Shown here one piece after another: positions 45,172 to 58,176 of a stretch of DNA of 64,000 bases. The stretch's first letter is position 1. The number at the start of each line of letters is the position of its first letter. The notes below the pieces were generated by a model, which saw only the letters and a list, made by a program, of their open reading frames with translations, ran no database searches and was not told the origin of the DNA. The stretch is from NCBI GenBank assembly GCA_963932465.1, contig OZ010794.1, forward strand, positions 439,953,502-440,017,501, in the 5' to 3' direction. Origin of the DNA: Maratus speciosus (lineage: Eukaryota > Arthropoda > Arachnida > Araneae > Salticidae). The translations under genes were made by a program, and so were the position numbers.

Positions 45172-48123
45172 ATACTGAACTTACTTTTGAAAAATGGGTT
45201 AACCCGACCTGCAACAAAAATAATTAACATCGGGAGAAGATTTCCCCACCACGGTCTGCCGTAACATTTCAGAAAATTGGCTGTGGATTTGAGAACTTTT
45301 GTTTTACACAGAATTGCCCGTGGTGCAGTGGTCTCCACACAACACAGACATGCACAAAAACTTCTATTTTTATTATTATAGACTCCTTCCACGTTAAATT
45401 GTCTGTTGTTCTACAACTCAATGCATAATCAGAATTTGCATAAAAATTTTTTTTTTTTGAAATAAGGGGAGGAACAAAAGGTGGACTTCTCATGTGCAAA
45501 CCAAACTCATAGGTAGAACATTCATAAATTGGGATTCAATTTTTTCTATGAGATTCTTAAAAATATAGCACGATTTCAGTATACTTTGATAATATATTCA
45601 AGGGGTGGACAGACTTAGATAAAATGTAAAACTGTCTGCAAACTCAAATAATTTCTTAAAAATTTTCTGCAAAAAAACGCCACGCCCCTCCTAAGTCCTA
45701 TATCGCCGCTAACAGCAAAAGTGAAAAAGTCCCCTTTCCAATCCCTCACATTACCTTACATGCACTCAACTCAGCTTGGTTGCGGTTTTCTCAGGGATGG
45801 GAAAATTTAAGTTTAATCTGTGACCCTCTGAGAAAGGGGGGAAAGTTACTGGTCCAATTGAATTTTTAGTGATTTCAGACCAGCAGACCATAAAGGATTT
45901 CGAAAGCAGGTTGATTTTTCAAATGCTGAAGCTTTTCCTTGTAAAAGAGAATTTGATTGATATGCTGTTTAATTTTTAGATTATTTTCCCTGTGTGAAAT
46001 TTTATTATTATTATGTCTGCACAAAAAACAATTTTATGTCTTAAAATATTTACCCTTTCATTTAAAACAGGTGGAGAAATTAACCTGATGCTTGGAGCTG
46101 CTAATACTTGGATACTAAGCTTCAAGAATTCTTTATATTTGATGATCTCATCATATTTATGATCCTCATTTGGGGAAGAAAGAGGCTATTTTTTAAATGA
46201 ATGGTCGGACAGTACTGCACCCTCCTAAAACTGTCGGAGAGAAACTCTCTATGTAAAATGGCATTATATTTACAGTAAATATTAGTCTGACATACTATAT
46301 ATATGTATAGACATATAATTTAATGATTGTATAATTTGTATTTTCAATAAATGGAGCGGCATACCGCAAACCAACTTAATTGTGTTGTTATTTTATTGTC
46401 TGTGACCATTTCTTTTTTCAGCTATTGCAAGGCTACTGTTGGTGAATATTTTCCTTTTCTACTACTATTATTTAAAAAAATATTAAAAAATCTTCATCAT
46501 AGATTATCGTTTAGGAATACTGAAAAAATACATATATAATCAATAATAATTAATCACTTTTGGCGACAATGCTGTTATTAAATTAACCATGTAAATTAAG
46601 TATTTAATATACTATGAAAACACATTGTGTATTAAAAAATAAAAAAAGCTTTAAAATTCATTTAAAGTAATATTTTTGTGTTAGCTGATATTAGAGGTTA
46701 AATGAAGGATTCTGCTACTTATAGCTGTGTTTTTTTATGCTGATTATTTCAGTGTTTACGCATATGCAGTAAACTCTATGTAAGATGGAAATCTGTCTAA
46801 CTCTGAAAGATTTTCATGTCCCTGCGAATACACAGACATAAAGTACAATTTGTCTAAGGCGGAATATTGTCGACTACGGAAAATTGCCTCGATTCCACTT
46901 TAGACAGACTGTACTTTGATTACGTATCCGTTATGCTTGTGTTTTATTTATTTATTGAAAAATGTTATATTCATTATTGAGTGTTAAACAGAAACGAATG
47001 CTGAACTTTTTGTTGTTTTATATTTAAATGAGTTAATTTTGCATAATTGAGCTGTGTGCAATATAAATTTTTAAAAGAACCGTGCTTGAAAATTAATTTA
47101 AAAACCATGAAAAATCAGTAAATTGAAATGCAGATTTAATTTAATTGCGTTTGAAATTACAATTTTTCCCCTTTTAACGACATAAAAATGAAAATTATGT
47201 GATAATTCAATTTGAGGAAAAGGGGAAATGGATTGCTTAGATTATTGTTACTGTCGATATGTGTCAGCAATAGTAGAAAAATCAAATTTTTATTTAATAC
47301 TAATTTAAAAATAAATGCATTAGTAATAATTTTTCATAATTGGGATTTTGGACAGAACATGTTAGTTTTATTGTTCAAAAATAGTACTATCAAAATGTAT
47401 ATAACTTTTAAAATAGTGATTGGTGAAATTTTCATATGTGTAATAATTGTACCTTTATATTAATGATATGAGGAAATGTCTAAAAATATTTTTTGCTAAT
47501 TGAAATATTTTATTTTTTGTTTTGTGAAAAGAAGGTAAAAATTTGAAAACACTATAATATCAAAATTTCAGCATCTGTAGATTCACAACAATATAAAAAC
47601 AAAAAAATCTACAGATCATAAAAGTAGCAGCTAAGTGCATTATGGAATCAAACTTTTTTCAAAAATTAATATTGTTTAAAGAAATCCATTTAGCATTGCT
47701 TAAAGTAATGTTTATTAAAAATATTTTTTATTTCCTGGATTTTAAATTAAAAATATAATAAAAACAGGATATGTATTTAAATCTAAGAAAATTATGTTTA
47801 AAAAAAAATCTTCATTATGAATGGCTTGTGAATAAGCAAACAACACTAAATGGATTATAAGTGTAACTGAGTGCAGAGAAATGTTCCAAAATGTACAAGG
47901 ACAGAATGGTAATATATTCACGGAAGAGAGAGAGAGAGAGAGAAAAAAAGCTATTATTTTATGAAATTAGATCAAACTGGTTTACATTTGTTTTTTAAAT
48001 ATATTTCAAAGCCAATAGAATCAATAATTAAAACTTTAATAATTTTCAGTTTAATGAAAACAAAAAAATTATGCTTTCGTACTGCAACATAATTTCGCAT
48101 AATCTGAAATTTTGTTCATTATT
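45172..48123. other. Intergenic
   Basis: No gene is supported. Minus-strand frames at 45126-45499 lack domains. 46780-46915 contains facing 'agatggaaatctgtctaa' and 'ttagacagactgtac' words that look like a pogo-type MITE. An (AG)n microsatellite lies at 47929-47945. The remainder is AT-rich. Confidence 0.45.
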
Positions 48124-48688
48124 ACACTATAAAATGATAAATTGAAAACCAAAGTCCTGGTTAATCATTTCACTCCAAAGCGAGGGGAAAAAAAAGAAAA
48201 CTACAATCCGGTGTAACCTTTCCCCATAAAGTTGAGAGAAAAACCTGAATTGTGGTTCAACCTTTTACCAAAAAATTGGAACCGACAAAATCTTGAATCA
48301 TGGTTAAACCTTTCACCAGAAAGTTTGATTTAAAAAAACCCTGATTCATGGTTAAACCTTTCACCAGAAAATTTGATTAAAAAAACCCTGATTCATGGTT
48401 CAACCCTTCACCAGAAAATCGGATTAAAAAAAACCCTCGATTCATGGTTCAACCTTTCACCAGAAAATTGGATTTTAAAAAATCCTGAATTATGGTTCAA
48501 CCTTTCACCAGAAAATTGGATTTATAAAAAACCTGAATCATGGTTCAACATTTCACCAAGATAATGGTATTTGTGAAAGTGCCAATAAATTGGTGAAACA
48601 TATCACCAATATCTCGGTTGCAGCTAAATTTCAGCTACTTTTAACCATTTTCTTGGTGAAACATCCAACTTCATTTTTAACAGTGTAG
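48124..48688. repeat. Tandem ~60-bp repeat inside a probable MITE
   Basis: About seven to eight units of 'ttcatggttcaacctttcac' plus 'cagaaaattggatt'. The left end ACACTATAAAATG and right end CATTTTTAACAGTGT are inverted, suggesting that the array sits within a DNA transposon. The 63-codon frame here (48373-48564) is repeat-derived. Confidence 0.6.
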
Positions 48689-50574
48689 AATCATTACCTA
48701 TCTTGGGATATCATTGAATTAATTACGTAGGATAGGGTTTAATAGAATGAAGATAACTTTTGTTAATATCTTTTTAAGTTTTGATTCGATTTTCATCAAA
48801 TTTGAAATGACTCGACACAATTCTGCAACGATTATATGTATTAAATTTCAAACCATTCGGTTGAGTAGTTTTTGCGTTGTTATATGCGGGCAGACAGACG
48901 GACCAAACGTCGACTGTAGGTGCTACGTATTTATATAATTACGAACGCACCTAAAAACAACATTTTGAAAAATCTGAATTTAAAGTGGAGTTGGCATGGG
49001 GCATGGTTATCAAAGGCGAATAAAGTACCTACTGGGCATCTTAGGTGTGACTATTTTGTGGGGTCCCTCTCCTCCATCAAATAAATATATATAAAACAAT
49101 TCTGAGAACATTTTTTAGTATTTTGCATACATTTTATTTCAAATTGAATTTACAGTATATTTACAAATTAATGTCTTTTCATATAGACATTTATGTGTGG
49201 AATATCTTCAAACTTTCATCGTTTAGCAGTGAATTTTACGAGTAAATATCACAGTGTATATTAACTGCAAATTTGTTTTAATATTTCAAATTACTGTGGT
49301 TTTTTAGGGTTCAATAGTTAAAAAGTAAAAACGGAACCATTATACGATCACTCGTGTGTCTGTCTATCTGTCACAGTCATTTTACTCGTAAACTATGGAA
49401 CGTGGAAAGTTCAAATTGGGTGAAGTAATAAAGACTATTGACCCACATATTTACAGATTATTAAACATTTACAAATATTTTTAGGAAAAACGTAGAGGGG
49501 CTAATTAAGTTACTTGAAAAAAAAAAAAATCTTTTCTTTGTATATTGTGTGAAGCTTTCGTAACGCTGAACTCAAAAATACATTTCTTTTAATTTTAGGT
49601 ATTGTATTTTCAGAGATATCGTCGAAAATGAAGTGCAAAAATATGTCCCCCTCCCCCCCATCTATTTCCGATTCTACTGAAACTAAAATTATGAAAAAAT
49701 TAGAGGTAGTAGAAGTTAACTTAAACCTTGCAGGAAAATTATAGCGATTACCCTAGGTCACATAGTTTTTGAGAAAAGCGTATTTTTTCGATACATACAA
49801 ATTTCGATTTGCGTGGATTCATCAAAAAAGTTGATGATCGTTGGAGGTACCTATGGTCGCAGAAGTATAAAAGCATTGTTGAAAATGATTTTTGAAAAAA
49901 AAAATCGTCGGTAATTTGCCGAGATATTAACCCTTAAAGTTACGGACAGTTATTTGGACAACATAATGATAGGGGCGGCGTATGCTATGTACCATCGGCT
50001 TTTAAAACCTAGATAACAACTTTTAATGATACATTTGTGTAATACAATGTTCAGTAGCAGCATAAAAGAAAGAAACGTCAAATTGTTAAAAACATACTAA
50101 TTTAGTTAGAATTAATCACATAAATACTATGGGATTCGAAACTTTTCCATTGAGTGGATCTCCCAATACGCAGCCCGTGTCTTTAAAAGTTAATTAAAAA
50201 CCTATCTGGAAAAACGCGGCACGGACCATTCGGCGTTGTAACTTTGCGACCTCCTTTCGAAGCGCGCTTAGCGCAATGCCAAGTTTACATTGAATACGGG
50301 TTTTGTTTCAGCTACATTGTAAAAAGAAAAGATTATTACGAAGCTGAATTTAGTTTTATGAAATGCCAAATTAAGTTTAAATATGCACTATTTTTATTGT
50401 CAGTGTCGAATTAAGTTCGTCATAAACAGATTAGGATAAGATTTAAATAAGTGTTATACAGAATAGCAATATTTGAAATTATTAGGCTTCATATCTCTTT
50501 GAACTTATACGGTATACCCATTCATACATACAGTTATACCAAACCCTACTTTGTATAGTTTTTACAAAGTCTTA
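48689..50574. other. Intergenic with fragments of dispersed repeats
   Basis: 48745-48945 ('ttcggttgagtagtttttgc', 'cgggcagacagacgga') and 49305-49420 ('gggttcaatagttaaaaagt', 'ctcgtgtgtctgtctatctg') resemble short repeats with a CAGA/GTCT microsatellite common in arthropod genomes; the family is uncertain. No gene is seen. Confidence 0.4.
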
Positions 50575-50688
50575 TTTTTTTACTTTCTTCTATCTTTATT
50601 AGAAGAAAGTATTGGATTCGTGAAAAATTTTTGACTTCCATTTTTCGACGGATTTACACGTTTTAGGGGTCAGAGATCCCGAAAAACA

Positions 50689-52342
50689 TCTCTCTATTCT
50701 AAAAAAAAAGTAACTACCGCTGTCACCGCCGCCGCCGGTTTTGAATTTTTTGTGACAGGAGGTCTTTCTTCGTTAATATTAAGAAAAATAATGCATACAA
50801 AAATATGAAAATCGGTAGTATTATACAGAAATGTTTGATAAACACGCTGATGCAGACAGTTTTCAAATCGAAGAATTATTTTAAGAGATATTTAATGCTA
50901 AAGTTGGACAAAATCGTTCCACTAAAAAAGTTTTATAGGAGCAAAAACTATACATCGGAATTTAATAATTTTTAGATCATTTTATACGTTATAATTTCCC
51001 GGTGTGCAGAATTCATTTATTTTTTTAATTTGACTCATTTTTCAAGGTTTTATTTCTATTTTAAAGTCAATTTTTCAGCATTTCGAGAGATATTTTTACT
51101 TATTTTAGAAAATTGTACTAATTTAACCTGTTGCCAACTGTATAAACAACGGAAACAATAATGTTTGCTTCAAATTAAAAATTTATTTACACGTGACTAT
51201 TATGAATAGAAAAGTTGGTTGGTTGGTTGGTTGTATTTATGACGGCCAATTATCTGCACGAGGGATATAGGCCCAGGGGGGGGAGTGCCCTTCGTGGGGT
51301 GTCTTTCTAAGGGAACCTATCCCGTATTAACGCTTGGAAATTCAAGGTTCGAAGAAAACCACGAAAACTCCGAACGATTAGGCCGACGGGCGCGATTGGG
51401 ATCGAACCCAGCACCTCCCGTCTACCAGCTTCGTATAAATAGAAAAGATACTTTCAAATTAAAGTTAAATAGTTGCGTATAAAAAAGCAGGAACTTATTG
51501 AAAATTACGTCATAAAAAGTATACACGTGAATTTTAAAAGAGAAAGGATATTGTAAAATAATAAATTCATTGACATGCGTTAGAAGTCTTAAGTAGGAGA
51601 AATTACGTCATATTTACGTCACATTACAGTTATTACATAAAATGAACACAAAATAATATTGCAAAACAGTTTAAATTTAGAAATTGTGCTAGACATTTAT
51701 TTGATATTTTGAGAGGATCTTTTCAACTATTTTTGTTAGGAAAGCGCAAATAATATTTCATTTCTAACAAAAGTATTTTCACGTGAATATTTAAAAGAGA
51801 AAGAATAGCTTGGTCAAAATTACGTCAGATTAAAAACGATTAATTTAAAATGTCTCATTTAAAAGAACTTTCTTTTCGCTTTGTTAAAAAATACCAGGAA
51901 ACAAAGACTCTGTTTACTTAATTCCTTTTATATTAGCTTATTTTGAAATGTTGTTACACGTGTCTACGTCATCAAGTTATTTTTATTTCGGCGTTTTATT
52001 TGTTTTTTTATTAATGTTGTACTAATTTATTTGTTCTTTCGTTATTTAAAATAAAAATTATGTCAATTTGTATAATTTGGCGAGTGGTTTGGCGATTTAT
52101 ATAATTTGGCGAAATTGGTCGATGGGATAATCAAGTAGTACCACAGCGGATTTGGCGTTAAAATTCCCCAATCAAAGAGAAATGAATAGAAATTCGTTTA
52201 AAAGGAGATCGCCACTGTTTTTTAAATTATAATTCAATCTTTCGAAATCTTTTTAAAGCCGATCAAATTAGCGTGCATTTAGAGTCTGCGGTGTCTGGAC
52301 GGGGGTTGGCGAGCGTAGCTCGTAGGGGACCGAGCCCCCTAG
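50689..52342 (+). mobile_element. Helitron (non-autonomous), copy 2, nested
   Basis: It starts TCTCTCTATTC after an A and ends with a GGGGACCGAGCCCC hairpin plus CCTAG before a T: insertion between A and T, 5' TC, 3' hairpin and CTAG. All four are Helitron rules. It is collinear with 32285-33410 from about 50764. A SINE is inserted at 51215. No Rep/helicase coding. Confidence 0.85.
51215..51434 (-). mobile_element. tRNA-derived SINE with duplication
   Basis: On the minus strand the element reads AGCTGGTAGACGGGAGGTGC and then GGTTCGATCCC, a consensus RNA polymerase III B box. It continues through an unrelated body to a (CCAA)n tail (51215-51232 on the plus strand). The flanking duplications ATGAATAGAAAAG (51202-51214) and ATAAATAGAAAAG (51435-51447) differ by one base. 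The A-box region is incomplete, so the copy is 5' truncated and probably inactive. Confidence 0.8.
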
Positions 52343-53168
52343 TGTTTTACAAAATGCCTCTCTATGAGTCTGTGACTCATCTGTCTGTCTGTATATGACA
52401 CAAATTTTGTGGGCTCTCTATCTCAAGAACTAATGCACAGAATTTAATAAAAGTTTATATTCAGGTACTCCCTATCATAAATCGGTGCTGATTCGTTTTT
52501 AGTGTAAATTGCTTTACAGGTGGCGCTGCTATGCTCCATTTTTCGCGATTTCTTCAACAGCTGTATCTCAAGAACTAATACACAGCTTTTCATAAACTTC
52601 AGATACAGTTAGTCCTTGATATAAGTTGGTACTGATTACGTTTAAGTGTAAATCGCCCAACAGGTGGCGCTACTATGCTGCATTTTGCAGGATTTACACG
52701 ATTTCCGCAATAGCTCTATCTCAAGAACTAATGCACGGATTTTCATCATTCTTCAAATTCAGTTAATCCTTGAAATGAATCGGTGCTGATTACGTGTTGG
52801 TATAAATCATCCAACAGGTCGCGCTGCTGTGCAGCATTTTTCACGATTCGCGCAATAGCTCTATCTCAAGAACTAATGCACTACTTTTCATCTAACTTCA
52901 GATTTAGTTAGACGTTGACACAAGTTGTTGCTGATTCGGATATGGTGTAAATCACCAAACAAGTGGCGCTGCTATGCTGCATTTTATTGGATTTACACGA
53001 TTTCAGCGATCGACATATCTCAAGAACTAAATGCACGGAATTTCTTATCTCTAGAATCCTCATGATGGACATAGATTGCCATTTAATTTTGGCAGTATGA
53101 TAGCGAATTTTGAAAGTATTAATATGTATGAGATAGGGGAAAGTTTTGGGATTGGTGCATCCAACTAG

Positions 53169-53814
53169 TTCTTTAAGTAACGAACTTTTTAATAATATAG
53201 TTAATAATTCACATATTTATTGTAAGGAACCCTCTGAGCGCGAGTAATACTCGCACTTGACTGTGTATTTTTTACCAAGTGAACGCAGTAATGTGCGATT
53301 CAGTATTTGTTGTTGTAAGATAGTTTAGTTTTCGGTCACTTACTTTAGAGCGTAAATAGTTCTTGGCTCATTTTAGAGATAGAAAAAAAGACCCTCTCCT
53401 CTGAAAAATTATTAATCATAAATAAATGTAGGTGTTAGGCAAGACTTCGTCAAGTTTCCTCTGTGTTAAAAGTCGAAAATTACTCAAAAATTGTAACCTC
53501 AGGTTCTTCTTCATATAATTATACAATTATAGACAAAATATAATCTTACAATTGGACAAAATACTTAGTTGAAACTTAATCGTTTCTTTAGAAGACATCA
53601 TTCGTAGGAACAATGAAAAAAAAAATCGCGCCAGGGCATAGTAGTTGGGGCATTCTCACAATCTTTTGACTTTCCCTGAATAATAATTTTTATTTTAATA
53701 CACTTTATGATTTTTTAATTTCATCTACTGGGGAACAATAATCTGATGTCCTTTTTTTCTGAAACTGGAACTATTGTTTTATATAAATATGTAGCTAAAA
53801 TTAACCTGCACACA
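53169..53814. other. Intergenic
   Basis: There is no gene. A small palindrome (GCGAGTAATACTCGC at 53240-53254) is present. Confidence 0.45.
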
Positions 53815-55017
53815 TTTTTACTTTCTTCTATCTTTACAAGAAGAAAGTATTGGATTCATGAAAATTTTCGAATTCCGGTTTTTGGCGGATTTGCACGTTT
53901 TAGGGGTCAGAGAACCCGAAAAAGATGTTTTTACAAAATGTCTGTCTGTGAGTCTGTCTGTCCGTCTGTCCGTCTGTCTGTCTGTGTGTGACACAAATTT
54001 TGTGGGCGCTATATCTCAAGAACTAATGCACGGAATTTAATAAAAATTCATATTCAGTTAGTCTCTGATACAAATTGATGCTGATTAGTTTTTGGTGCAA
54101 ATCGCTCAACAGGTGGCGCTGCTATGCTGCCTTTTTTACGATTTCCGCAATGGCTCTAACTCAAGAACTAATGCACGGATTTTCATGAAACTTCAGATTC
54201 AGTTAGTCCTTGACATGAATAGACAATTTATAGATTTTGGTGCAAATCGCTCAACAGGTGGCGCTGCTATGCTGCCTTTTTTACGATTTCCGAAATGGCT
54301 CTATCTCAAGAACTAATGCACGGATTTTCATGAAACTTCAGAGTCAGTTAGTCCTTGATATGTCTTGATGCTGATTACCTGTTGGTGTAAATCGCTCAAC
54401 AGGTGGAGCTTCTATGCTGGATTTTTTACGATTTCCGCAATGGCTCTATCTCAAGAACTAATGGACGTATTTTCATGAAACTTCAGATTCAGTTAGTCCT
54501 TGACATGAATAGACATTTTATAGATTTTGGTGTAAATAGCTCAACAGGTGGTGCTGCTATTGGGCATTTTTTGCAATTTCCTCAATAGCTCTATCTCAAG
54601 AACTAATGCTTGGATTTTCAACAAACTTCAGATTCAGGTATACCATGATATGAATTAGTGCTGTTTATGTTTTGGTGCAAATCGCTCAACAGGTGGCGCG
54701 GCTATGTTACATTTTTTCAGAATTTCCGCTATAGCTGTATCTCAATAACTAATGCATGAATTTTCATCAAACTTCAGATTCAGGTATACCTTGATATCAA
54801 TTAGTGCTGTTTATGTTTTGGTGTAAATCGCTCAACAGGTGGCGCTGCTATACTACATTTTTCAGAATTTCCGCTATAGCTCTATACAAGATCTAATGCA
54901 CGAATTTTCACCAAACTTCAAATTCAGATATATTGTGATATGAATTGGTACTATTTAAACGATTTAATTGATGTGATTTATATAGAAGAAAGTTTTGTGA
55001 TGGCCACAACATACTAG
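53815..55017 (+). mobile_element. Helitron-like (DINE-type) element, best-preserved copy
   Basis: The 5' TTTTTACTTTCTTCTATC with pairing AGAAGAAAG, a CTGT microsatellite (53940-53989), then six tandem ~145-bp units whose AGGTGGCGC cores start at 54111, 54256, 54401, 54546, 54691 and 54837. The 3' end TTGTGATGGCCACAA forms a hairpin, followed by CATACTAG. The repeat period is 145, not a multiple of three, so the open frames here are not protein repeats. Confidence 0.8.
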
Positions 55018-55464
55018 TTAGGGTTGTTATTATTTTTTAAACTCTGCCCCTGCGTTTTAGATTCCTTACCAGCCCTCTTCTGAAATTATACAGAAAATCA
55101 TTTCAGATGCAGCCACAGAATTTTTTTCAACTTTTTTCTCATGCAGAAGTATGCTAGAGAAATAATGTCTAAAATTTTTTGGCAGGAAATTTACTGCAGA
55201 ATTTAAATCAGCATTTAAATATCAATTTCAAGCATCGTGGCTTTATTGGTAGTCTTACCGTCCCCAAGGTTTATTCCTGCACTTTTCGAGGTAAATTATT
55301 ATTATTTTTTTAATCCAATGTAAATGTTTCTAAAAATCAATTAACATTGTGGCTACCTCTAAGTCTTAACATGATTTGCCTAAAATAAGTGGTAATTGTC
55401 CTTACCGTTCCATCCTTACCGTCCCTTTTTTTATCATTTCATCCCTTTTTTCCAATACCATCCC
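55018..55464. other. Intergenic
   Basis: No gene is seen. The words 'cttaccgtcc' and 'ttaccagccctcttctgaaatt' recall old repeat sequence. Confidence 0.4.
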
Positions 55465-56559
55465 TCTTTTTTACTTTCTTCTATCTTTACAAGAAGAAAA
55501 TATTGGATTCGTGAAAATTTTTGACTTCCGGTTTTCGACGGATTTATACGTTTTAGAATGCCCAGAACACGATTTGATGGTTTTTTGAAAATGTCTGTCT
55601 GTGAGTCTCTCTGTCACTCTGTCACTCTGCGAGTCTGTATGTGACAAAAATTTTGTGGGCGCTCTATCTCAAGAACTAATGCACGGAATTTCACAAAACT
55701 TTATATTTAGTTAGACCTTGATATAAACTGGACCTGATTAGTTTTTGGTGAAAATCGACCAACCGGTGGCGCTGCTATGCGGCATTTTTCACGAATTCTG
55801 CAATAGCTATATCTCAAGAACTACTGCACGGATTTTCATAAAACTTCAGATTCAGTTAGTCCGGGATATAGTTTGGTGCTGATTACTTTTTTTGTAAAAA
55901 TCGCCCAACAGGTGGCGCTGCTACGCTGCATTATTCATGATTATCGCAATAGCTCCAACTCAAGAAAAAATGCACGAATTTTCATCAAACTTCAGATTTA
56001 ATTAGTCCCTGAATAAAATTAGTGCTGTTTAATTTTTTGTGTAAATCGCCCAACAGGTGGCGCTGCTGTGCTGCATTTTCACGATTTTCGCAAGAGCTGT
56101 ATCTCAAGAACTATTGCACGGATTTTCATCAAACTTCAGATTTAGTTAGTCCTTGACATGAATTGACGTATAAATTAGTGCTGTTTAATTTTTGGTGTAA
56201 ATCGCTCAACAGGTGGCGCTGCTATGCTGTATTTTTTACGATTTCCGCAATATCTTTATCTCAAGAACTAACGCTTAGATTTTCAACAAACTTGAGATTC
56301 AGGTATACCTTGATATCATTTAGTGCTGTTTATTTTTGGTGTAAATCGCTCAACAGGTGGCGCTGCTATGCTACATTTTTCAGAATTTCCGCTATAGCTC
56401 TATCTCAAGAACTAATGCACGAATTTTCATCAAACTTCAAATTCAGATATACTTTGATATGAATTGGTACTAAATTCATGTAATTTCTTGTACTATTTAA
56501 ATGATTTAATTGACGTGATTTATATAGAAGAAAGTTTTGTGATGGCCACAACATACTAG
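55465..56559 (+). mobile_element. Helitron-like (DINE-type) element, third plus-strand copy
   Basis: Same 5' end as 53815. Five repeat units with GGTGGCGC cores at about 55764, 55910, 56055, 56211 and 56357. The 3' end is identical to that of the 53815 copy (TTGTGATGGCCACAACATACTAG pattern, 56538-56559). Confidence 0.8.
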
Positions 56560-58176
56560 TTCACCTTACCTCCCTTCTTTAACACCTCTTTAAGACAATG
56601 TTATACAAAAATTCTGTATTAAAACTACTATATTGTTATTATTTCTTATTTGAGTGTCCTCTGGGTACTATGCAAATTCATTATAAGTAAAAATTTAGAA
56701 GAAAATAAAAAGTTATAGGTGTAAAATGGTAAGGACAATTAAACTCGCAAGTTTAACTTAAACCTCAGTTAAATAAAAAAAAATTTTGCTGCTGACCATT
56801 TTTTCTTTATTTTGAATCATTAAGGCATTCGTCTATCAGATTAAAATGTTATTTTAGCAAGTTTAATTTTGTCAGATTTTTTCCCCCAAAAGTCAAAAGA
56901 TTGTGAGAATACCCCAGTTATTAGGATCGCCCCTGTGTTAATCCAACAAAAGGTGGAAATCGAAAATTTTCACGAATCTAATACTCTCTTCTTATGAATG
57001 TAAAATAAATGAAAAAGGCAGTAGTGTTTGGTATACAGTCTATATCTTAAGGAACTACAGGATTCATTCAGAGGATAAAACAAGGAATATTGCACATCAC
57101 TCCGTTTTTGCATAAAATATTAAGCCGATATAAAGGAAAAGCCCCGAAAAAAATTGGCACCGGGCCCCCATCTTCTGGATCCCCAGACCTACTCAGCCTA
57201 ACGGACGATACATCTCCAATTCGATTAGACGAGTGAAACACTAGCTTGGCGATATTATCAGGCTCTCCATGTTTTTATTCAAAGTCCTCTCGACCAATCA
57301 AACTTTACTGCTCGTATGTCGTCACTCTTTTTTTTTTCTTTTTAAATAAGGGCATCTTTCCGCGCATCGCTTACTTTTTACACGCAGTAATAAAGAATAT
57401 ATATTAAAATTTTTGACGTGACTCTGTAACAAAAATTATAAGTGATAAGCTGACAATTTTTAGCTCAAAACATCCCTCGTGAATTAGAATTGTAACGTAA
57501 AAAATATAATTAAAATTCGTTCAATGGTTGATGAGAAAATTGTAGACATATATATACATATATATGCACATACATAACCGCGGATAATAGAAGTTCGTTT
57601 TTCTGAAATCATTTAAAAATAATAGGCATTGTTGTTTAAAACATTAATTTTTATTATTTTTCAAAAATATTTCAAGTTTTTTAGTTGAACGCTGCTTTTT
57701 TTTGTTGTAAATTCATAACGAACGAACTCAGTTTTGCTTAATATGATTTATATGGCTTATTAAAGCACATTAGTGAATGAAATTGCCTTATTATTAAGGG
57801 TGTAACAAAAAAGCGCATACCTGGGTCTCAGTTTATCCGGTCTATGATAATACCGTCAGAAAATTGAAAACTTCTGTCTTCTAGGATGCATAATAAAGTA
57901 TAATTTTCTTTTTTTCCCCATTTTTTTCGTCGTCGTAAATCCCGCCTGCATAGATTTTTCCAGGCTAGTTCCGGAAAAATACCTCTATTGTCTCTGTATT
58001 AATAATGAACCGTAGCTCATTCATTCAAAAATTTTTATTCTTTAGTGAGATAGAAGCGTGTTTTATAGCCAAACAAAGTTTCGTCGTTAAATTTAGCAGA
58101 ACCCGAATAAACGATGCACACCCATTTCGTTGCCAGCCGCTAAAACATAACTTTTACGACAGTTTGGTGGTTTCGA
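56560..58176. other. Intergenic, with a 5' fragment of the Helitron-like family
   Basis: 56955-57010 is a reversed 5'-end fragment ('cacgaatctaatactctcttctt'). A GC-richer patch lies at 57110-57260. Otherwise no feature is evident until the candidate exon at 58177. Confidence 0.45.

Larger units (their letters stand above)
50575..53168 (+). mobile_element. Helitron-like (DINE-type) element interrupted by a Helitron
   Basis: The 5' end, TTTACTTTCTTCTATC followed by the pairing AGAAGAAAG, and the conserved 'tattggattcgtgaaaa' and 'cgacggatttacacgtttta' lead to the break at 50688. The element resumes at 52343 with 'tgttttacaaaatg', the microsatellite and four ~145-bp repeats. It ends with a short stem (GGATTGGTGCATCC) and ACTAGT (53165-53168 is CTAG). 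Comparison with the copy at 53815 shows that the two halves rejoin exactly. Confidence 0.75.

Noticed and set aside
45126..45499. Minus-strand frames of 88 and 76 codons with several Cys
   Set aside because: They overlap in different frames, no domain is recognised, and the first runs into a hAT MITE end.
46767..46914. Possible Tigger MITE ('agatggaaatctgtctaa' facing 'ttagacagactgta')
   Set aside because: The left end lacks a TA flank and the two ends match only partly; kept as a note within the intergenic entry.
51215..51434. Possible tRNA gene because of a perfect B box
   Set aside because: No cloverleaf, incomplete A box, a (CCAA)n tail and target duplications: it is a tRNA-derived SINE.
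56163..56462. 99-codon frame with repeated residues, looking like a repeat protein
   Set aside because: The DNA unit is about 145 bp (not divisible by three), so the apparent protein repeat exists only locally and is not kept in frame in other copies.
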